DNA of 14,536 nt. It comes from DAMCZI01 sp032095175 (GTDB lineage: Bacteria; Bacillota; Clostridia; Clostridiales; Caloramatoraceae). The DNA is taken from NCBI GenBank assembly GCA_032095175.1, contig DAMCZI010000072.1, positions 1 through 14,536 on the forward strand. Reading direction: 5' to 3'. Both the position numbers and the translations under genes were made by a program. Positions within the stretch are counted from its first letter, which is position 1, and every line of letters begins with the position of its first letter. The notes under the pieces are model-generated. The model ran no database searches. It worked only from the letters and a program-made list of their open reading frames with translations, and was not told the origin of the DNA. This document shows, in pieces, positions 5,211 through 13,109 of the stretch.

Positions 5211-6020
5211 ATGTTTGATGCATATGAAAGAGTAAACCTATATTCTAAAGAAAATAGTAAAATGAGTAGTTGTGAAACTTATGATGAAGGAATAAGCCTT
5301 ATTAAAAGGTATTCTGCATTCTTGATATTAAAACAACGAGAATTCAGCTTTAATAGAAAAGCAAAGGAAGACTTTTTAAAGGAATTAATAGAAGAAAAAA
5401 ATACTGATGTATTAGCAAATATCCTTGAACAAGATTTTGAAGCTGCACAAAAGAAACAGCTTATTGAGTTCTGGTATACTCCTGAAGGCTTAGCAGATGA
5501 AATTAATCAATTAAAACTTGAAGCAGCGGATGATTTTGAAGAAAAAGAAAAACAACAACTTAGAGAATTAGAAAACGAAGATATGATGAATCAGTTAACT
5601 AATTTAAAGTTTGATAATTCAGTTAGGTTTATAAAAAATATTAGTTTTACTGAGCCAAATAAAATTGAAGTATTGATTTTTAAAGATTTTGGATGCTTTG
5701 TTAGTGTGGGTTGTGATGTTGATTTGAATCAAAACAATATACATACCTTTGATGAATACTTAACAATATTTAAAGCTCTAGGTGATGCTTCAAGATTTCA
5801 AATGTTTAATATATTGCTGCAAGAACAACAAAATGCAACACAACTTTCAGAAAAACTAAATCTTACATTACCAACGATAACACATCATATAAAGACATTG
5901 TCTCAATCAGGAATAGTTAGTCCTGTAATATCTACATTAAGTCATAAAGGCACAATGTACCAGGTTAATAAAGAATTGATAAGAGAGATATTAAAGGAGA
6001 TAGAAAATGGGTTATCGTAA
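5211..6020 (+). CDS. Large ArsR-type regulator with an extra N-terminal domain
   Basis: 269 residues, more than twice a usual ArsR protein. The C-terminal part (about 183-269) is a winged helix: FKALGDASRFQMFNILL, then a recognition helix with PTITHHIKTLSQSG and a wing ending GTMYQVNKE. The ELCVC metal motif is absent, so a metal signal is not indicated. The N-terminal 180 residues are helical, rich in Glu/Lys/Gln, and not recognised; a charged stretch near 90-145 (EEKEKQQLRELENED) could be a coiled coil. The start ATG 5211 has AAGGAAG 7 nt upstream; earlier in-frame starts fall in the promoter. The last 14 bases overlap the ABC transporter gene, so the two are translationally coupled. Inferred role: repressor or activator of the adjacent exporter, with the N-terminal part binding the signal, perhaps the exported compound. 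Confidence 0.82.
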   Translation: MFDAYERVNLYSKENSKMSSCETYDEGISLIKRYSAFLILKQREFSFNRKAKEDFLKELIEEKNTDVLANILEQDFEAAQKKQLIEFWYTPEGLADEINQLKLEAADDFEEKEKQQLRELENEDMMNQLTNLKFDNSVRFIKNISFTEPNKIEVLIFKDFGCFVSVGCDVDLNQNNIHTFDEYLTIFKALGDASRFQMFNILLQEQQNATQLSEKLNLTLPTITHHIKTLSQSGIVSPVISTLSHKGTMYQVNKELIREILKEIENGLS

Positions 6021-7572
6021 ATTTTTTATTATGATGGTTTTACTAGTTTTGATGAGTAGCATTGCAGCTTTAGTTGCACCTTCATTAATCAACATATGGA
6101 TAAGGGACGGTGGAGGAATTACAATAAATCAGATATTTATCTTATTTATTGTATTAATTATTGCTCTTATTTTTCAACTAGGGTTAACCTTCTACAGAGA
6201 AAAGTTTGCGAAAGACTTTAATATTAGAAATGCAAAGAATATGTTATTAGATTTTTTGAATTTAAATTATGATGAAATACAAGACAAGGGACCAACTAAT
6301 TTTATTGAAAGAATTGCAATAGCAGTTAACAGCTATTATGAATATTTTACTGAATGCTATATAAATATTTGGTCTAGTGTTTTGATTGTTATAGTAATTT
6401 TAGGAATGATAGTATTTAAAAATTGGATTATAGCATTATTACTTTCATTACTTATTCCAGTTAATTATTTCGGCTATAAATTCTTGAATAAGGAATTAAT
6501 GAATCGATCAAAAATTTTACAAGAATCCACCTCAAGTGGTTGGCAGGAGATTATATCAGTTGCTGGTCAAACAGATCATTTAAAGCAATGTAGTGATTAT
6601 GATATGGTTATAAGTCAATTTCACCCATCTTTAAATAAAATCTATGACTCTATGGCGAACATTAACATTTATGCACAAGTATCTAGCAAGGTTTTAAGTT
6701 CGGTTAATCAAATTGCTCAAGTAATTATTATGGCAATGGTTGTATATGATTTTATGATTAATCACTTAGACCCTACAGCTCTTATTTTATACAGTATTAT
6801 CCTGCCTATGTATTTTTCAAATATGAGCATCATTGTAAGATCAAATCTTAATAAAAGAGATATGAAAAACTCAAGGGCATTTATTAGTGAAATGAAAGCA
6901 AATGCTGAAAAGACTGGAACAAAAACGATTGATTCAATAAATGAAGTTGTTATTGATATCCCAATGTTAGAGATGAAGGATAAAGTCTTAGCTAAGGATA
7001 TCAATGGAACCTATCATAAGGGGGATATTGTCTGGATAAGAGGGGATAGTGGAGCAGGAAAGTCTACCTTGGTTAAGCTTATTCCTAAGTTTAGAATAAC
7101 AGATAAAATATTAATTAATGGAGTAGATATTAGAGAGGTATCAAATAAGTCATTGAGAAGTCGTGTAGATTATTTATCGCAAAACGTGCCAATTATTAAA
7201 GGAACATTAGGTGATAACTTATTTTTCAATAAACAATATACAAAAGAACAAGAACTGCAATTTATAAATGATCCCATTTTACAAACAATTCTTAAGGATA
7301 AAGCAATGAACTCTCTAATAAATGAAAATGGGACAAATCTATCAGGTGGTGAGAGACAAAAAATTGCTATAGCAAGAGCTCTTTATGATGATGTTGATGT
7401 TTTAATACTAGATGAGGTAACAAGCAATATAGATAAGCAGAGTGCAGCGGATATTTATAACAGAATTTTACAGAATCATAATAACAAAATTATTTTTATT
7501 ATTTCCCATGATGATCTGCCAGGTTCTATTACTACGCATTCTCTTTTCCTGAATAAAAGCGTTAATTCATAG
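6007..7572 (+). CDS. ABC exporter half-transporter (fused permease and ATPase)
   Basis: 521 residues. The N-terminal membrane part has about six hydrophobic segments (near 6-28, 40-61, 122-138, 141-158, 228-246, 253-272). The C-terminal ATPase has Walker A GDSGAGKS (346-353), Q-loop Gln392, signature LSGGE (445-449), Walker B VLILDE (465-470) and H-loop His501. The permease-ATPase order and six segments fit type IV exporters, which act as homodimers or paired halves; it is somewhat shorter than the usual 570-600. No C39 peptidase domain is present, and no substrate or toxin gene was found nearby. Start ATG 6007 has AAAGGAGAT upstream and overlaps the end of the ArsR-type gene, so the regulator and pump form a two-gene unit. 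The substrate is unknown: drug, peptide and lipid are all possible. Confidence 0.9.
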   Translation: MGYRKFFIMMVLLVLMSSIAALVAPSLINIWIRDGGGITINQIFILFIVLIIALIFQLGLTFYREKFAKDFNIRNAKNMLLDFLNLNYDEIQDKGPTNFIERIAIAVNSYYEYFTECYINIWSSVLIVIVILGMIVFKNWIIALLLSLLIPVNYFGYKFLNKELMNRSKILQESTSSGWQEIISVAGQTDHLKQCSDYDMVISQFHPSLNKIYDSMANINIYAQVSSKVLSSVNQIAQVIIMAMVVYDFMINHLDPTALILYSIILPMYFSNMSIIVRSNLNKRDMKNSRAFISEMKANAEKTGTKTIDSINEVVIDIPMLEMKDKVLAKDINGTYHKGDIVWIRGDSGAGKSTLVKLIPKFRITDKILINGVDIREVSNKSLRSRVDYLSQNVPIIKGTLGDNLFFNKQYTKEQELQFINDPILQTILKDKAMNSLINENGTNLSGGERQKIAIARALYDDVDVLILDEVTSNIDKQSAADIYNRILQNHNNKIIFIISHDDLPGSITTHSLFLNKSVNS

Positions 7573-7593
7573 TTTAGGGGTAATGTGAAGAAG

Positions 7594-7620
7594 TAAGAGG
7601 TAAGAGGTAAGAGGTAAGAA
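7594..7620. repeat. Short tandem repeat, unit TAAGAGG
   Basis: The 7-mer TAAGAGG occurs three times head to tail (7594-7614) and is followed by TAAGAA. Related pyrimidine-rich pieces (TCTTACCTTTTC, CTCTTAACTCTTA) lie at 7691-7722 on the far side of the terminator, so the block may be one arm of a degenerate larger inverted repeat. Confidence 0.7.
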
Positions 7621-7626
7621 AGATCG

Positions 7627-7735
7627 AAGTGGCAGCAATATAAGTTAGAATAAATTGATTATAAAAAACTCGATGAGTTTTTTCCATAATTCTTACCTTT
7701 TCACTTTTAGCTCTTAACTCTTAGTACTGCCACTT
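7627..7735. repeat. Inverted repeat AAGTGGCAG / CTGCCACTT flanking the terminator
   Basis: AAGTGGCAG (7627-7635) and its exact complement CTGCCACTT (7727-7735) enclose 91 bp that hold the convergent terminator. There is no ORF. Together with the tandem 7-mer it looks like the remains of an intergenic repeat element, though chance pairing of 9 bp cannot be excluded. Confidence 0.45.
7663..7683. terminator. Bidirectional terminator between the ABC gene and murI
   Basis: AAAAAACTC (7663-7671) and GAGTTTTTT (7675-7683) form a 9-bp stem with a 3-nt loop. The stem itself supplies a T6 run in both directions. It sits 91 bp after the ABC stop and 109 bp after the murI stop, between convergent genes, and probably serves both. 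Confidence 0.75.
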
Positions 7736-7791
7736 TTACGTCGCATTATCCCTATAAAGTTCATTTTATCTTAGATGAAAATTTAAATAAA

Positions 7792-8574
7792 TTAGGAGTT
7801 GATAGTATTTAATCTGTTTAGTAATTCCTTGTATTTGGATAACTGTAAGGAATCTTTTACTAACTCTCCTGAATTAAAGAAGGTTATTTTCCCGGAGCCA
7901 TCTTCTAGTATATTAGAACTCTCTAAAATTCTCTTTAGATTTTTCACAGTACCAATAGCTCCATCGATAATATCTATGTTCTTAGGAAGTATCTTTCTAA
8001 ACATATCCTTATATAAAGGGAAATGAGTACAACCTAATACAAGGGTGCCGTAGTTTTCTAAATTAAAACTGGACAATTGATCACGAAGATATGGTAATAC
8101 TATATCTTCATTAAACTCAAAACGTTCTGCAAACTCAACCAACATTGGCAGGGGTAGGAGGTCAACTATACCATCGTTATCAACCTTATCTATAAGATTC
8201 TTTAGCTTTTCTTCTTTTATGGTTAAAGGTGTTGCAGTTACTAAAACACGTTTTTTATAATTTGCATTCTTTTCAACAGCTGGTTTAACAGCTGGCTCCA
8301 TACCTAGTATAGGAATATCATAGGTAGCCCTTAAATCTTCAATTGCTACGCTTGTAGCGGTATTACACGCTATAACTATTGCCTTTACTTCCTGCCTTAT
8401 AAGAAAATCAACAGCATCAAAAATATATTTTTTAATCTCATCCTTTGGTTTTATTCCGTATGGAGCATTTAAACTGTCTGCATAATATATGTAATCTTCA
8501 TTAGGAAGTAATCTTAACGCTTCATGTAAAACAGTGATACCTCCTATACCAGAATCAAAAAAAACTATTTTCAC
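7792..8574 (-). CDS. murI: Glutamate racemase
   Basis: 260-residue cofactor-independent racemase that turns L- into D-glutamate for peptidoglycan. It has the N-terminal FFDSGIGG (5-12), YYADSLNAPYG, catalytic Cys70 in IACNTATS, GMEPAVKPA and catalytic Cys182 in LGCTHFPLY, so both acid/base cysteines are present. Length is normal (about 255-275). The start is GTG 8574, with GGAGGG 6 nt upstream on the minus strand. It is a single-gene unit read from an extended -10 promoter at 8653-8645 towards the shared terminator at 7663. Its product feeds MurD (gene at 3666). Confidence 0.96.
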   Translation of the reverse strand: MKIVFFDSGIGGITVLHEALRLLPNEDYIYYADSLNAPYGIKPKDEIKKYIFDAVDFLIRQEVKAIVIACNTATSVAIEDLRATYDIPILGMEPAVKPAVEKNANYKKRVLVTATPLTIKEEKLKNLIDKVDNDGIVDLLPLPMLVEFAERFEFNEDIVLPYLRDQLSSFNLENYGTLVLGCTHFPLYKDMFRKILPKNIDIIDGAIGTVKNLKRILESSNILEDGSGKITFFNSGELVKDSLQLSKYKELLNRLNTINS

Positions 8575-8644
8575 TTTCTTCCCTCCGAATCTATAGCAAT
8601 ATACATAGTCTTTTACTTTAAAATAGATATAAAATAATACTCTT

Positions 8645-8653
8645 ATTATATCA
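8645..8653 (-). promoter_or_regulatory. Extended -10 promoter of murI
   Basis: On the minus strand TGATATAAT (8653-8645) is a perfect extended -10 element, about 70 bp before the GTG start. No good -35 is seen at 17 bp, which is common with extended -10 promoters. Confidence 0.5.
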
Positions 8654-8761
8654 CGGATTTTGATTTAGTGACTTTATGAGCATTAGGTTTATTTGTGACT
8701 AGAGATAAAAAAAAGGATTATAAATTTTGGGGGTAAAAAATGGAAATAATCATTAACTATT

Positions 8762-8770
8762 TGCTATAAT
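8762..8770 (+). promoter_or_regulatory. Extended -10 promoter of the Nudix gene
   Basis: TGCTATAAT is a perfect extended -10, about 60 bp before the ATG at 8833. The -35 region is poor. A similar core (GGCTATAATGTAAT) lies upstream of the hydrolase gene at 12135. Confidence 0.45.
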
Positions 8771-8832
8771 GTAATGAAGATGTAAAGGTAAAATATCACT
8801 AAGTAAAGATTAGTAATTGATGGGAGGGGGGA

Positions 8833-9147
8833 ATGATAATACCAACACATATTGTTACAGCAGCAGGTGTAGTGGAAAATGACAATGGAGAGATTTTGCT
8901 GGTTAAAACTCATCACGGAACATGGGTTTTTCCAAATGGACAAGTTGAGATTGGAGAAAATTCAATTGATGCAGTTGTTAGGGAAATAAAAGAAGAGAGC
9001 GGAATCAATGTCACAGTAAAAAAGCTCTTTGCAATTTCATCAAATAATGGAATAAATAAAGGATATAAAATGTCTGCAGAACAGTTTGAGATTATAAGGA
9101 GCAGTGAACATTTGGTGGAAACTGATGGAAAGCCAATCAGATTATGA
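8833..9147 (+). CDS. Nudix hydrolase, C-terminally shortened
   Basis: 104 residues. The Nudix box fits GX5EX7REUXEEXGU exactly at 36-58 (G36, E42, REIKEESGI 50-58), so the catalytic metal-binding core of a nucleoside-diphosphate-X hydrolase is intact. The N-terminal strand (HIVTAAGVVENDNGEILLV) is normal. After about residue 70 the family's C-terminal half is missing. What follows SSNNGINKGYK (SAEQFEIIRSS and onward) does not read like a Nudix tail, and full proteins of this type have about 145-165 residues. The usual Gly before the box (GGQVE) is Asn35. The ribosome binding site GGGAGGGGGG ends one base before the ATG. It is probably an internally deleted or decaying gene; a short active form cannot be ruled out. 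Confidence 0.75.
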   Translation: MIIPTHIVTAAGVVENDNGEILLVKTHHGTWVFPNGQVEIGENSIDAVVREIKEESGINVTVKKLFAISSNNGINKGYKMSAEQFEIIRSSEHLVETDGKPIRL

Positions 9148-9254
9148 TTAACTTGAGATATCTAAGGGATTTTGGATGGTTATAGAAAGGAAAATAGAGT
9201 ATTAAAACAATACATAACAGAGTTAATTCGGTGTTGGGATAATTTGTACAACAG

Positions 9255-9260
9255 TATAAT
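9255..9260 (+). promoter_or_regulatory. Candidate -10 box before the membrane protein gene
   Basis: TATAAT lies 42 bp before the TTG start at 9303, with TTGGGA 15 bp upstream as a poor, short-spaced -35. The 155-bp gap (9148-9302) has no convincing gene, though one frame reads LEISKGFWMVIERKIEY before a stop at 9208-9210 and might be debris of a lost gene. Confidence 0.3.
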
Positions 9261-9302
9261 AAAGTGTAGCAAAGATTATTTATATAATAGGAGGTTGAGC
9301 TT

Positions 9303-9962
9303 TTGAAGGAACTTTTGTCTAAATGCCGTCCGGTGCCTGCTGAAAAAAGCTTGAAGCATGATATAATAGGCACTGTTCTAATCATATTAATGGGTATTGT
9401 ACTTGGAATATTTGCAAAACTACTTGATAATTTGTCCTTGAATGATGCTGTTACATGGCATAGAATACTTGAATTGTTAGACTTATGTAATGTTTTCTCG
9501 AGACTATCTGTTTGGGCATTGTTTGCAGTAGGTATTGCTGTTTTTAGCAAACATCCATTAAGAGCAAGCATAAACGTGTTTGGTTTCTTCACTGGAATGC
9601 TTATAGGCTATTATGTTATCACCATAACTGTATCATGCTTTTTCCCTAAAACATACATGATTGCATGGGGCATAATAACTTTATTTACACCTATTCTTGC
9701 TTTCTTCACTTGGTATTCAAGAGGAAATGGTTGGTTAGCGATTATAGTATCATCAATAATAATTGCATTCTTTTTCACTCAAGCATTTTCTTTTGGTATG
9801 TGGTATGTAGATATCTCTTATTGGGATGGGGTGATTTGCTTATTATTATCAATAATTTTATTATATAGAGATAAAAAGCAATTTGCTCTCTCTATGATAG
9901 GTGCATTAATTATTGCTCCATTAATTAAAATCCCTTTACCATATATCTTTGGCGGACTGTAA
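9303..9962 (+). CDS. Uncharacterised polytopic membrane protein
   Basis: 219 residues with about six or seven hydrophobic segments (near 21-41, 68-82, 90-108, 118-138, 143-162, 174-189 and 196-212) and short polar links. There is no signal peptide, no extracytoplasmic domain, and no catalytic motif that I recognise. The stretch SVWALFAVGIAVFSKHPLR followed by GFFTGMLIGYY recalls DUF6518-type membrane proteins, but this is by memory and weak. The start is TTG 9303, 8 nt after AGGAGG, so the call as a gene is solid although the function is unknown. It stands alone: 155 bp before it and about 95 bp after it lack genes. A small hairpin ACATAC-TCT-GTATGT (9972-9986) follows the stop. Confidence 0.75.
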   Translation: MKELLSKCRPVPAEKSLKHDIIGTVLIILMGIVLGIFAKLLDNLSLNDAVTWHRILELLDLCNVFSRLSVWALFAVGIAVFSKHPLRASINVFGFFTGMLIGYYVITITVSCFFPKTYMIAWGIITLFTPILAFFTWYSRGNGWLAIIVSSIIIAFFFTQAFSFGMWYVDISYWDGVICLLLSIILLYRDKKQFALSMIGALIIAPLIKIPLPYIFGGL

Positions 9963-10057
9963 ATAAAATGAACATACTCTGTATGTATAGTTAAGATACA
10001 TTATTCCTAAATATACAATAGCAGTAAAGTATGAAAAACTAATGAGTTAGTAGCAGT

Positions 10058-10291
10058 ATGTATGTAACTATGTGGGAGGAGCTCCCATATGTAGCCGATA
10101 TAGTAGTTAAGAATTCACATAAAGGTCGTGGATTAGGCACTATGATGTTAAAAAAGGCACTTAATAATTCATTTGGAAAATATTTTGCATTAAGATTAGC
10201 AGTAAAACCAGGAAATCGTGCAGAAGGACTATATCATCAGCTGGGTTTTATAAGCGGTATAGAATCTAGCAGTATGATATTGAAAAGATAA
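10058..10291 (+). pseudogene. GNAT acetyltransferase fragment (C-terminal half)
   Basis: 77 codons match the second half of a GNAT N-acetyltransferase: strand ADIVVK, the acetyl-CoA loop HKGRGLGTMML (21-31), LRLAVKPGNRAEGLYHQLGF (46-65) and a short C-terminal strand. Full proteins have about 140-170 residues; the N-terminal half is absent. The same frame has a stop (10043-10045) five codons before the first ATG, and no ribosome binding site precedes that ATG. The preceding 95 bp hold at most an 18-codon open piece in another frame. It is probably a 5'-deleted gene with no function of its own. It ends 26 bp before the P-loop gene. Confidence 0.7.
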
Positions 10292-10317
10292 ATTATTTAT
10301 ATTAGCGGGGTGAAAGA

Positions 10318-10878
10318 ATGAAGCTTGTTATTATATTTGGACCCCATGCAGTTGGGAAAATGACTGTAGGGCAAGAGCTTGCAAAATTAACAGAGCTTAA
10401 GTTATTTCATAATCATATGACAATAGATATTGTTTCTGATCTATTTAAAAATATGCCGAAAGAAAGAAGCCGGTTAACTAGTTTGTTTAGAAAAGAAATT
10501 TTTGATGCATATTCTAAAAGTGATGAGTATGGAATGATTTTCACTTATATGTGGGCATTTAATAGTAAGGAAGATTGGGATTATATTAATGAGGTTGAAG
10601 ATTTATTCACTTCAAGAGGCGCGGATGTATATTATGTTGAATTAGAAGCAGATTTTGATCTACGTATTGAACGAAATAAAACTGAAAACAGACTCCTTAA
10701 CAAGCCAACAAAAAGGGATATTGAATACTCAGAGCAGCTTTTCAGAAAGATAGAATCAAAATATAGACTTAATTCATTAGAGGGTGAAATATCAAAAAGA
10801 AATTATATAAAAATCAATAATTCAAATCTTTCTCCGGATATTGTAGCACAAATGATTAAAAACAAATTTACATTATGA
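10318..10878 (+). CDS. Small P-loop kinase-like protein
   Basis: 186 residues with an N-terminal P-loop GPHAVGKMT (8-16) after strand LVIIF, then LFHNHMTIDIV, and a helical C-terminal part with paired basic residues (RIERNKTENRLLNKPTKRD) that look like a lid region. In place of the usual Ser/Thr after Lys14 is Met15, followed by Thr16. I recall GKMTVG as a normal feature of a family of small kinase-like proteins, often annotated as AAA or shikimate-kinase-like, so this is not damage. It probably phosphorylates a small molecule or nucleic-acid end; the substrate is unknown. Start ATG 10318 follows GGGGTGA. It ends 57 bp before the hydrolase gene and may share its transcript. Confidence 0.8.
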   Translation: MKLVIIFGPHAVGKMTVGQELAKLTELKLFHNHMTIDIVSDLFKNMPKERSRLTSLFRKEIFDAYSKSDEYGMIFTYMWAFNSKEDWDYINEVEDLFTSRGADVYYVELEADFDLRIERNKTENRLLNKPTKRDIEYSEQLFRKIESKYRLNSLEGEISKRNYIKINNSNLSPDIVAQMIKNKFTL

Positions 10879-10935
10879 AATATCCCTGCAGGGGGTAATT
10901 CCTATAGGAATAAGATATAAATAGGGGGGATAGGA

Positions 10936-11952
10936 ATGGGTATAAGGCTTCTTGGCACAAAAACAAGAGAATTTAAGGATTCTAAAAGAAGGATTATTCC
11001 TGAAAGTATAGCAGAATTGAAAAACATAATGCTTGGGGATATTGAACAGTGCATACTTATAAGAGGCAAAAATAGAAACAATCCTGTAATACTATTTTTG
11101 CATGGAGGTCCGGGAAGTGCACAAATAGGTTTTGCACCTAGATATCAAAGAAAGCTTGAGGATGAGTTTATTGTTGTAAACTGGGATCAAAGAGGGGCAG
11201 GAAAATCCTATTCTAAAAATATTCCTAAGGAATCTATGACTATGGATCAGTTTATTTCAGATGCTAAGGAACTTGTAGAGTATTTATGCACTAAATTTGA
11301 TAAGAAAAAAATTTATTTAGTGGGTCATTCATGGGGAAGCGTGCTTGGAAGCATGCTTGCATATCGTTATCCCGAAAGATTTATAGCATACATAGGGATT
11401 GGGCAAGTTGTTAACATGTGCGATAATGAATTAATATCCTATAGATATGTAATGGAAGAAGCAAGAAAAGCAAATAACAAAAAAGCAGTTAAAGCCCTTG
11501 AAAGAATAGGACAACCTCCATATAAAAATCAAATAAAAGATATAATGATTCAGAGAAAATGGCTTAACAAGTTTAAAGGAGCAGTCTATGAAAAAAAGTT
11601 ATCAAAAGAGATAGCAGGATCCTTTATAACTTCTCCGGAATACTCTCTCTTAGATACCTTTAAGTTTTTTAAGGGAAACAAATTCTCAATAAAGTATATG
11701 TGGTCGGAATTAGCGTCATTTGATATCATAAAGGATGTTCTAGAAATTGAAATTCCTGTTTACTTTTGCATAGGGCGTTATGACTACAATACTCCATTTG
11801 AGCTTTCATACGATTATTATGAAAAATTAAAGGCTCCCCACAAGGAATATATTTGGTTTGAAAGATCAGCCCACTCTCCTATTTTTGAGGAACCAGAGAA
11901 ATTTTGCGAGACAATATTGAGAATTAAAAAAGAAATAGAAGTAGGACAGTAG
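10936..11952 (+). CDS. Alpha/beta hydrolase, proline iminopeptidase-like
   Basis: 338-residue cytoplasmic serine hydrolase. The oxyanion motif HGGPG (56-60), NWDQRGAGKS (82-91), nucleophile Ser132 in GHSWG (130-134), acid Asp283 in GRYDYNTP and His313 in RSAHSP make up a complete catalytic set. HGGPG with DQRG is typical of the prolyl iminopeptidase (S33) branch. Residues about 155-260 form a long helical cap, which sets the substrate and is too variable to read. It probably cleaves a small peptide or ester. Start ATG 10936 has GGGGGG 8 nt upstream (10923-10928). Between this gene and the preceding one lie two small palindromes, CCCTGCAGGG (10884-10893) and ATTCCTATAGGAAT (10898-10911), of unknown role. 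Confidence 0.87.
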   Translation: MGIRLLGTKTREFKDSKRRIIPESIAELKNIMLGDIEQCILIRGKNRNNPVILFLHGGPGSAQIGFAPRYQRKLEDEFIVVNWDQRGAGKSYSKNIPKESMTMDQFISDAKELVEYLCTKFDKKKIYLVGHSWGSVLGSMLAYRYPERFIAYIGIGQVVNMCDNELISYRYVMEEARKANNKKAVKALERIGQPPYKNQIKDIMIQRKWLNKFKGAVYEKKLSKEIAGSFITSPEYSLLDTFKFFKGNKFSIKYMWSELASFDIIKDVLEIEIPVYFCIGRYDYNTPFELSYDYYEKLKAPHKEYIWFERSAHSPIFEEPEKFCETILRIKKEIEVGQ

Positions 11953-11972
11953 GCATGGCATTTTTCCATGAT

Positions 11973-11990
11973 TTCGGAATCAGTTCCGAA
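11973..11990 (+). terminator. Weak hairpin after the first hydrolase gene
   Basis: TTCGGAA-TCAG-TTCCGAA makes a perfect 7-bp stem 20 bp after the stop, preceded by a smaller CATGG/CCATG hairpin (11954-11970). The downstream CTACTTTATATT is only moderately T-rich, so termination would be partial at best. Confidence 0.4.
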
Positions 11991-12032
11991 CTACTTTATA
12001 TTCAAATATAAAAGTGAGTATTAATTTTTGGC

Positions 12033-12038
12033 TATAAT
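12033..12038 (+). promoter_or_regulatory. Candidate -10 box of the second hydrolase gene
   Basis: TATAAT in TTTTTGGCTATAATGTAAT lies about 97 bp before the start at 12135. No good -35 is seen. The rest of the 182-bp gap is very AT-rich and has no gene. Confidence 0.3.
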
Positions 12039-12134
12039 GTAATTTATATTGGCCTATTCTGGGCATTATTAAATCAAAATATACAATATAATGATATTGA
12101 TTGCAAAATATTTATAAGGAGAATGAGAGTATAA

Positions 12135-13031
12135 ATGGGGATTAAAAAATATTTTGTAAAGAAAATGCTTAAGGGATGGGAAGATAGAGACAATAAAATA
12201 CTTGCTGAACAATCGTTTCCTATTGGAATAAAAGAAATTATCGATATACCATACATTAATGATGGACATAGAGGACATCTGCTTGATGTGTATTATCCAG
12301 AAGGTATAAAAGAAAAGCTGCCAGTGATTTTGGATTTTCATGGTGGCGGTTTTGTTTACGGTTATAAAGATCTGAATAAATTATATGGATACCATCTTGC
12401 AAAAAGAGGATTTATGGTATTTAATATCAACTATCGTCTTGCCCTCAATGATACAAAGATTCCAGGACAAATTCAGGATATTGCTAAAGCAATTAATTGG
12501 ATTGGTAATAACCTTGGTTCTTATCCAGCAGAGAAGGAAAAAGTTTTTATTACAGGTGAGTCTGCTGGCGGCGCCCTTGTAGCAATGGCAGTACTTATTT
12601 CAAAAAGCGAACGTCTACAAAAATTATTCAACACTGAAAAAATAGATGTTGATATTAAGGCAGTGGCAATTGTTTGTGGTTTGATGAACCTTGAGGAGAA
12701 TAGCATAAGTTATTGGGGACTTAGATCAATGTGTCTTGAAAGAGGCTATAAAAAACATGAATATTACCAAAATCTGATTTTTGATAATATTCATGAGATG
12801 AAGGATTTGCCTCCATTTTTTTTGGCAACTAGCGATGAAGATGAACTAAGAAACATGACATTGAATTTTGGAAGGACACTTAGAAAATATGGTGTTAAGT
12901 ATAAAATGAAATATTATGAAAAGAAAGAGGACAAGAAGCTTGGACATATGTTTAGTATATTTCATCCTGAATATAAAGAAAGTGTAGAATTGATTGATGA
13001 AATGTTAAACTTTTTTAAAAGCAACATTTAA
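12135..13031 (+). CDS. Alpha/beta hydrolase, HSL-type esterase
   Basis: 298-residue soluble hydrolase of the hormone-sensitive-lipase-like esterase branch. The oxyanion motif HGGG (69-72), nucleophile Ser143 in GESAGG (141-146), acid in TSDEDEL (Asp236 likely) and His271 in LGHMF are all present. The N-terminal 45 residues are a short cap. The family typically hydrolyses short-chain acyl or carbohydrate esters; this substrate is not known. The start ATG 12135 is the only good choice, but the best ribosome binding site (AAGGAG, 12116-12121) is 13 nt away, which is long and suggests modest translation. It is not similar enough to the hydrolase at 10936 to be a recent duplicate: motifs, cap and length differ. 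Confidence 0.87.
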   Translation: MGIKKYFVKKMLKGWEDRDNKILAEQSFPIGIKEIIDIPYINDGHRGHLLDVYYPEGIKEKLPVILDFHGGGFVYGYKDLNKLYGYHLAKRGFMVFNINYRLALNDTKIPGQIQDIAKAINWIGNNLGSYPAEKEKVFITGESAGGALVAMAVLISKSERLQKLFNTEKIDVDIKAVAIVCGLMNLEENSISYWGLRSMCLERGYKKHEYYQNLIFDNIHEMKDLPPFFLATSDEDELRNMTLNFGRTLRKYGVKYKMKYYEKKEDKKLGHMFSIFHPEYKESVELIDEMLNFFKSNI

Positions 13032-13109
13032 TATGCTGCATGTAGCAAATATAGTTATGAAAGGATGAGTAAAGTGGGTTATTCTATCATATAAATATGC
13101 GGTTGTTAA

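Noticed and set aside
7594..7620. Tandem 7-mer as a CRISPR-like array
   Set aside because: The units are contiguous, with no spacers and no cas genes.
9972..9986. Hairpin ACATAC-TCT-GTATGT as a terminator of the membrane protein gene
   Set aside because: It has a 6-bp AT-rich stem and no T-run; too weak to call.
10318..10365. Damaged Walker A motif (GKM instead of GKS/T) in the kinase-like protein
   Set aside because: GKMT is, as far as I recall, normal for this family of small P-loop proteins, so it is not taken as a defect.
8762..12043. Shared GCTATAATGTAAT near 8764 and 12031 as a common regulon signal
   Set aside because: It is mostly a consensus -10 box in AT-rich DNA; the flanks do not match further.
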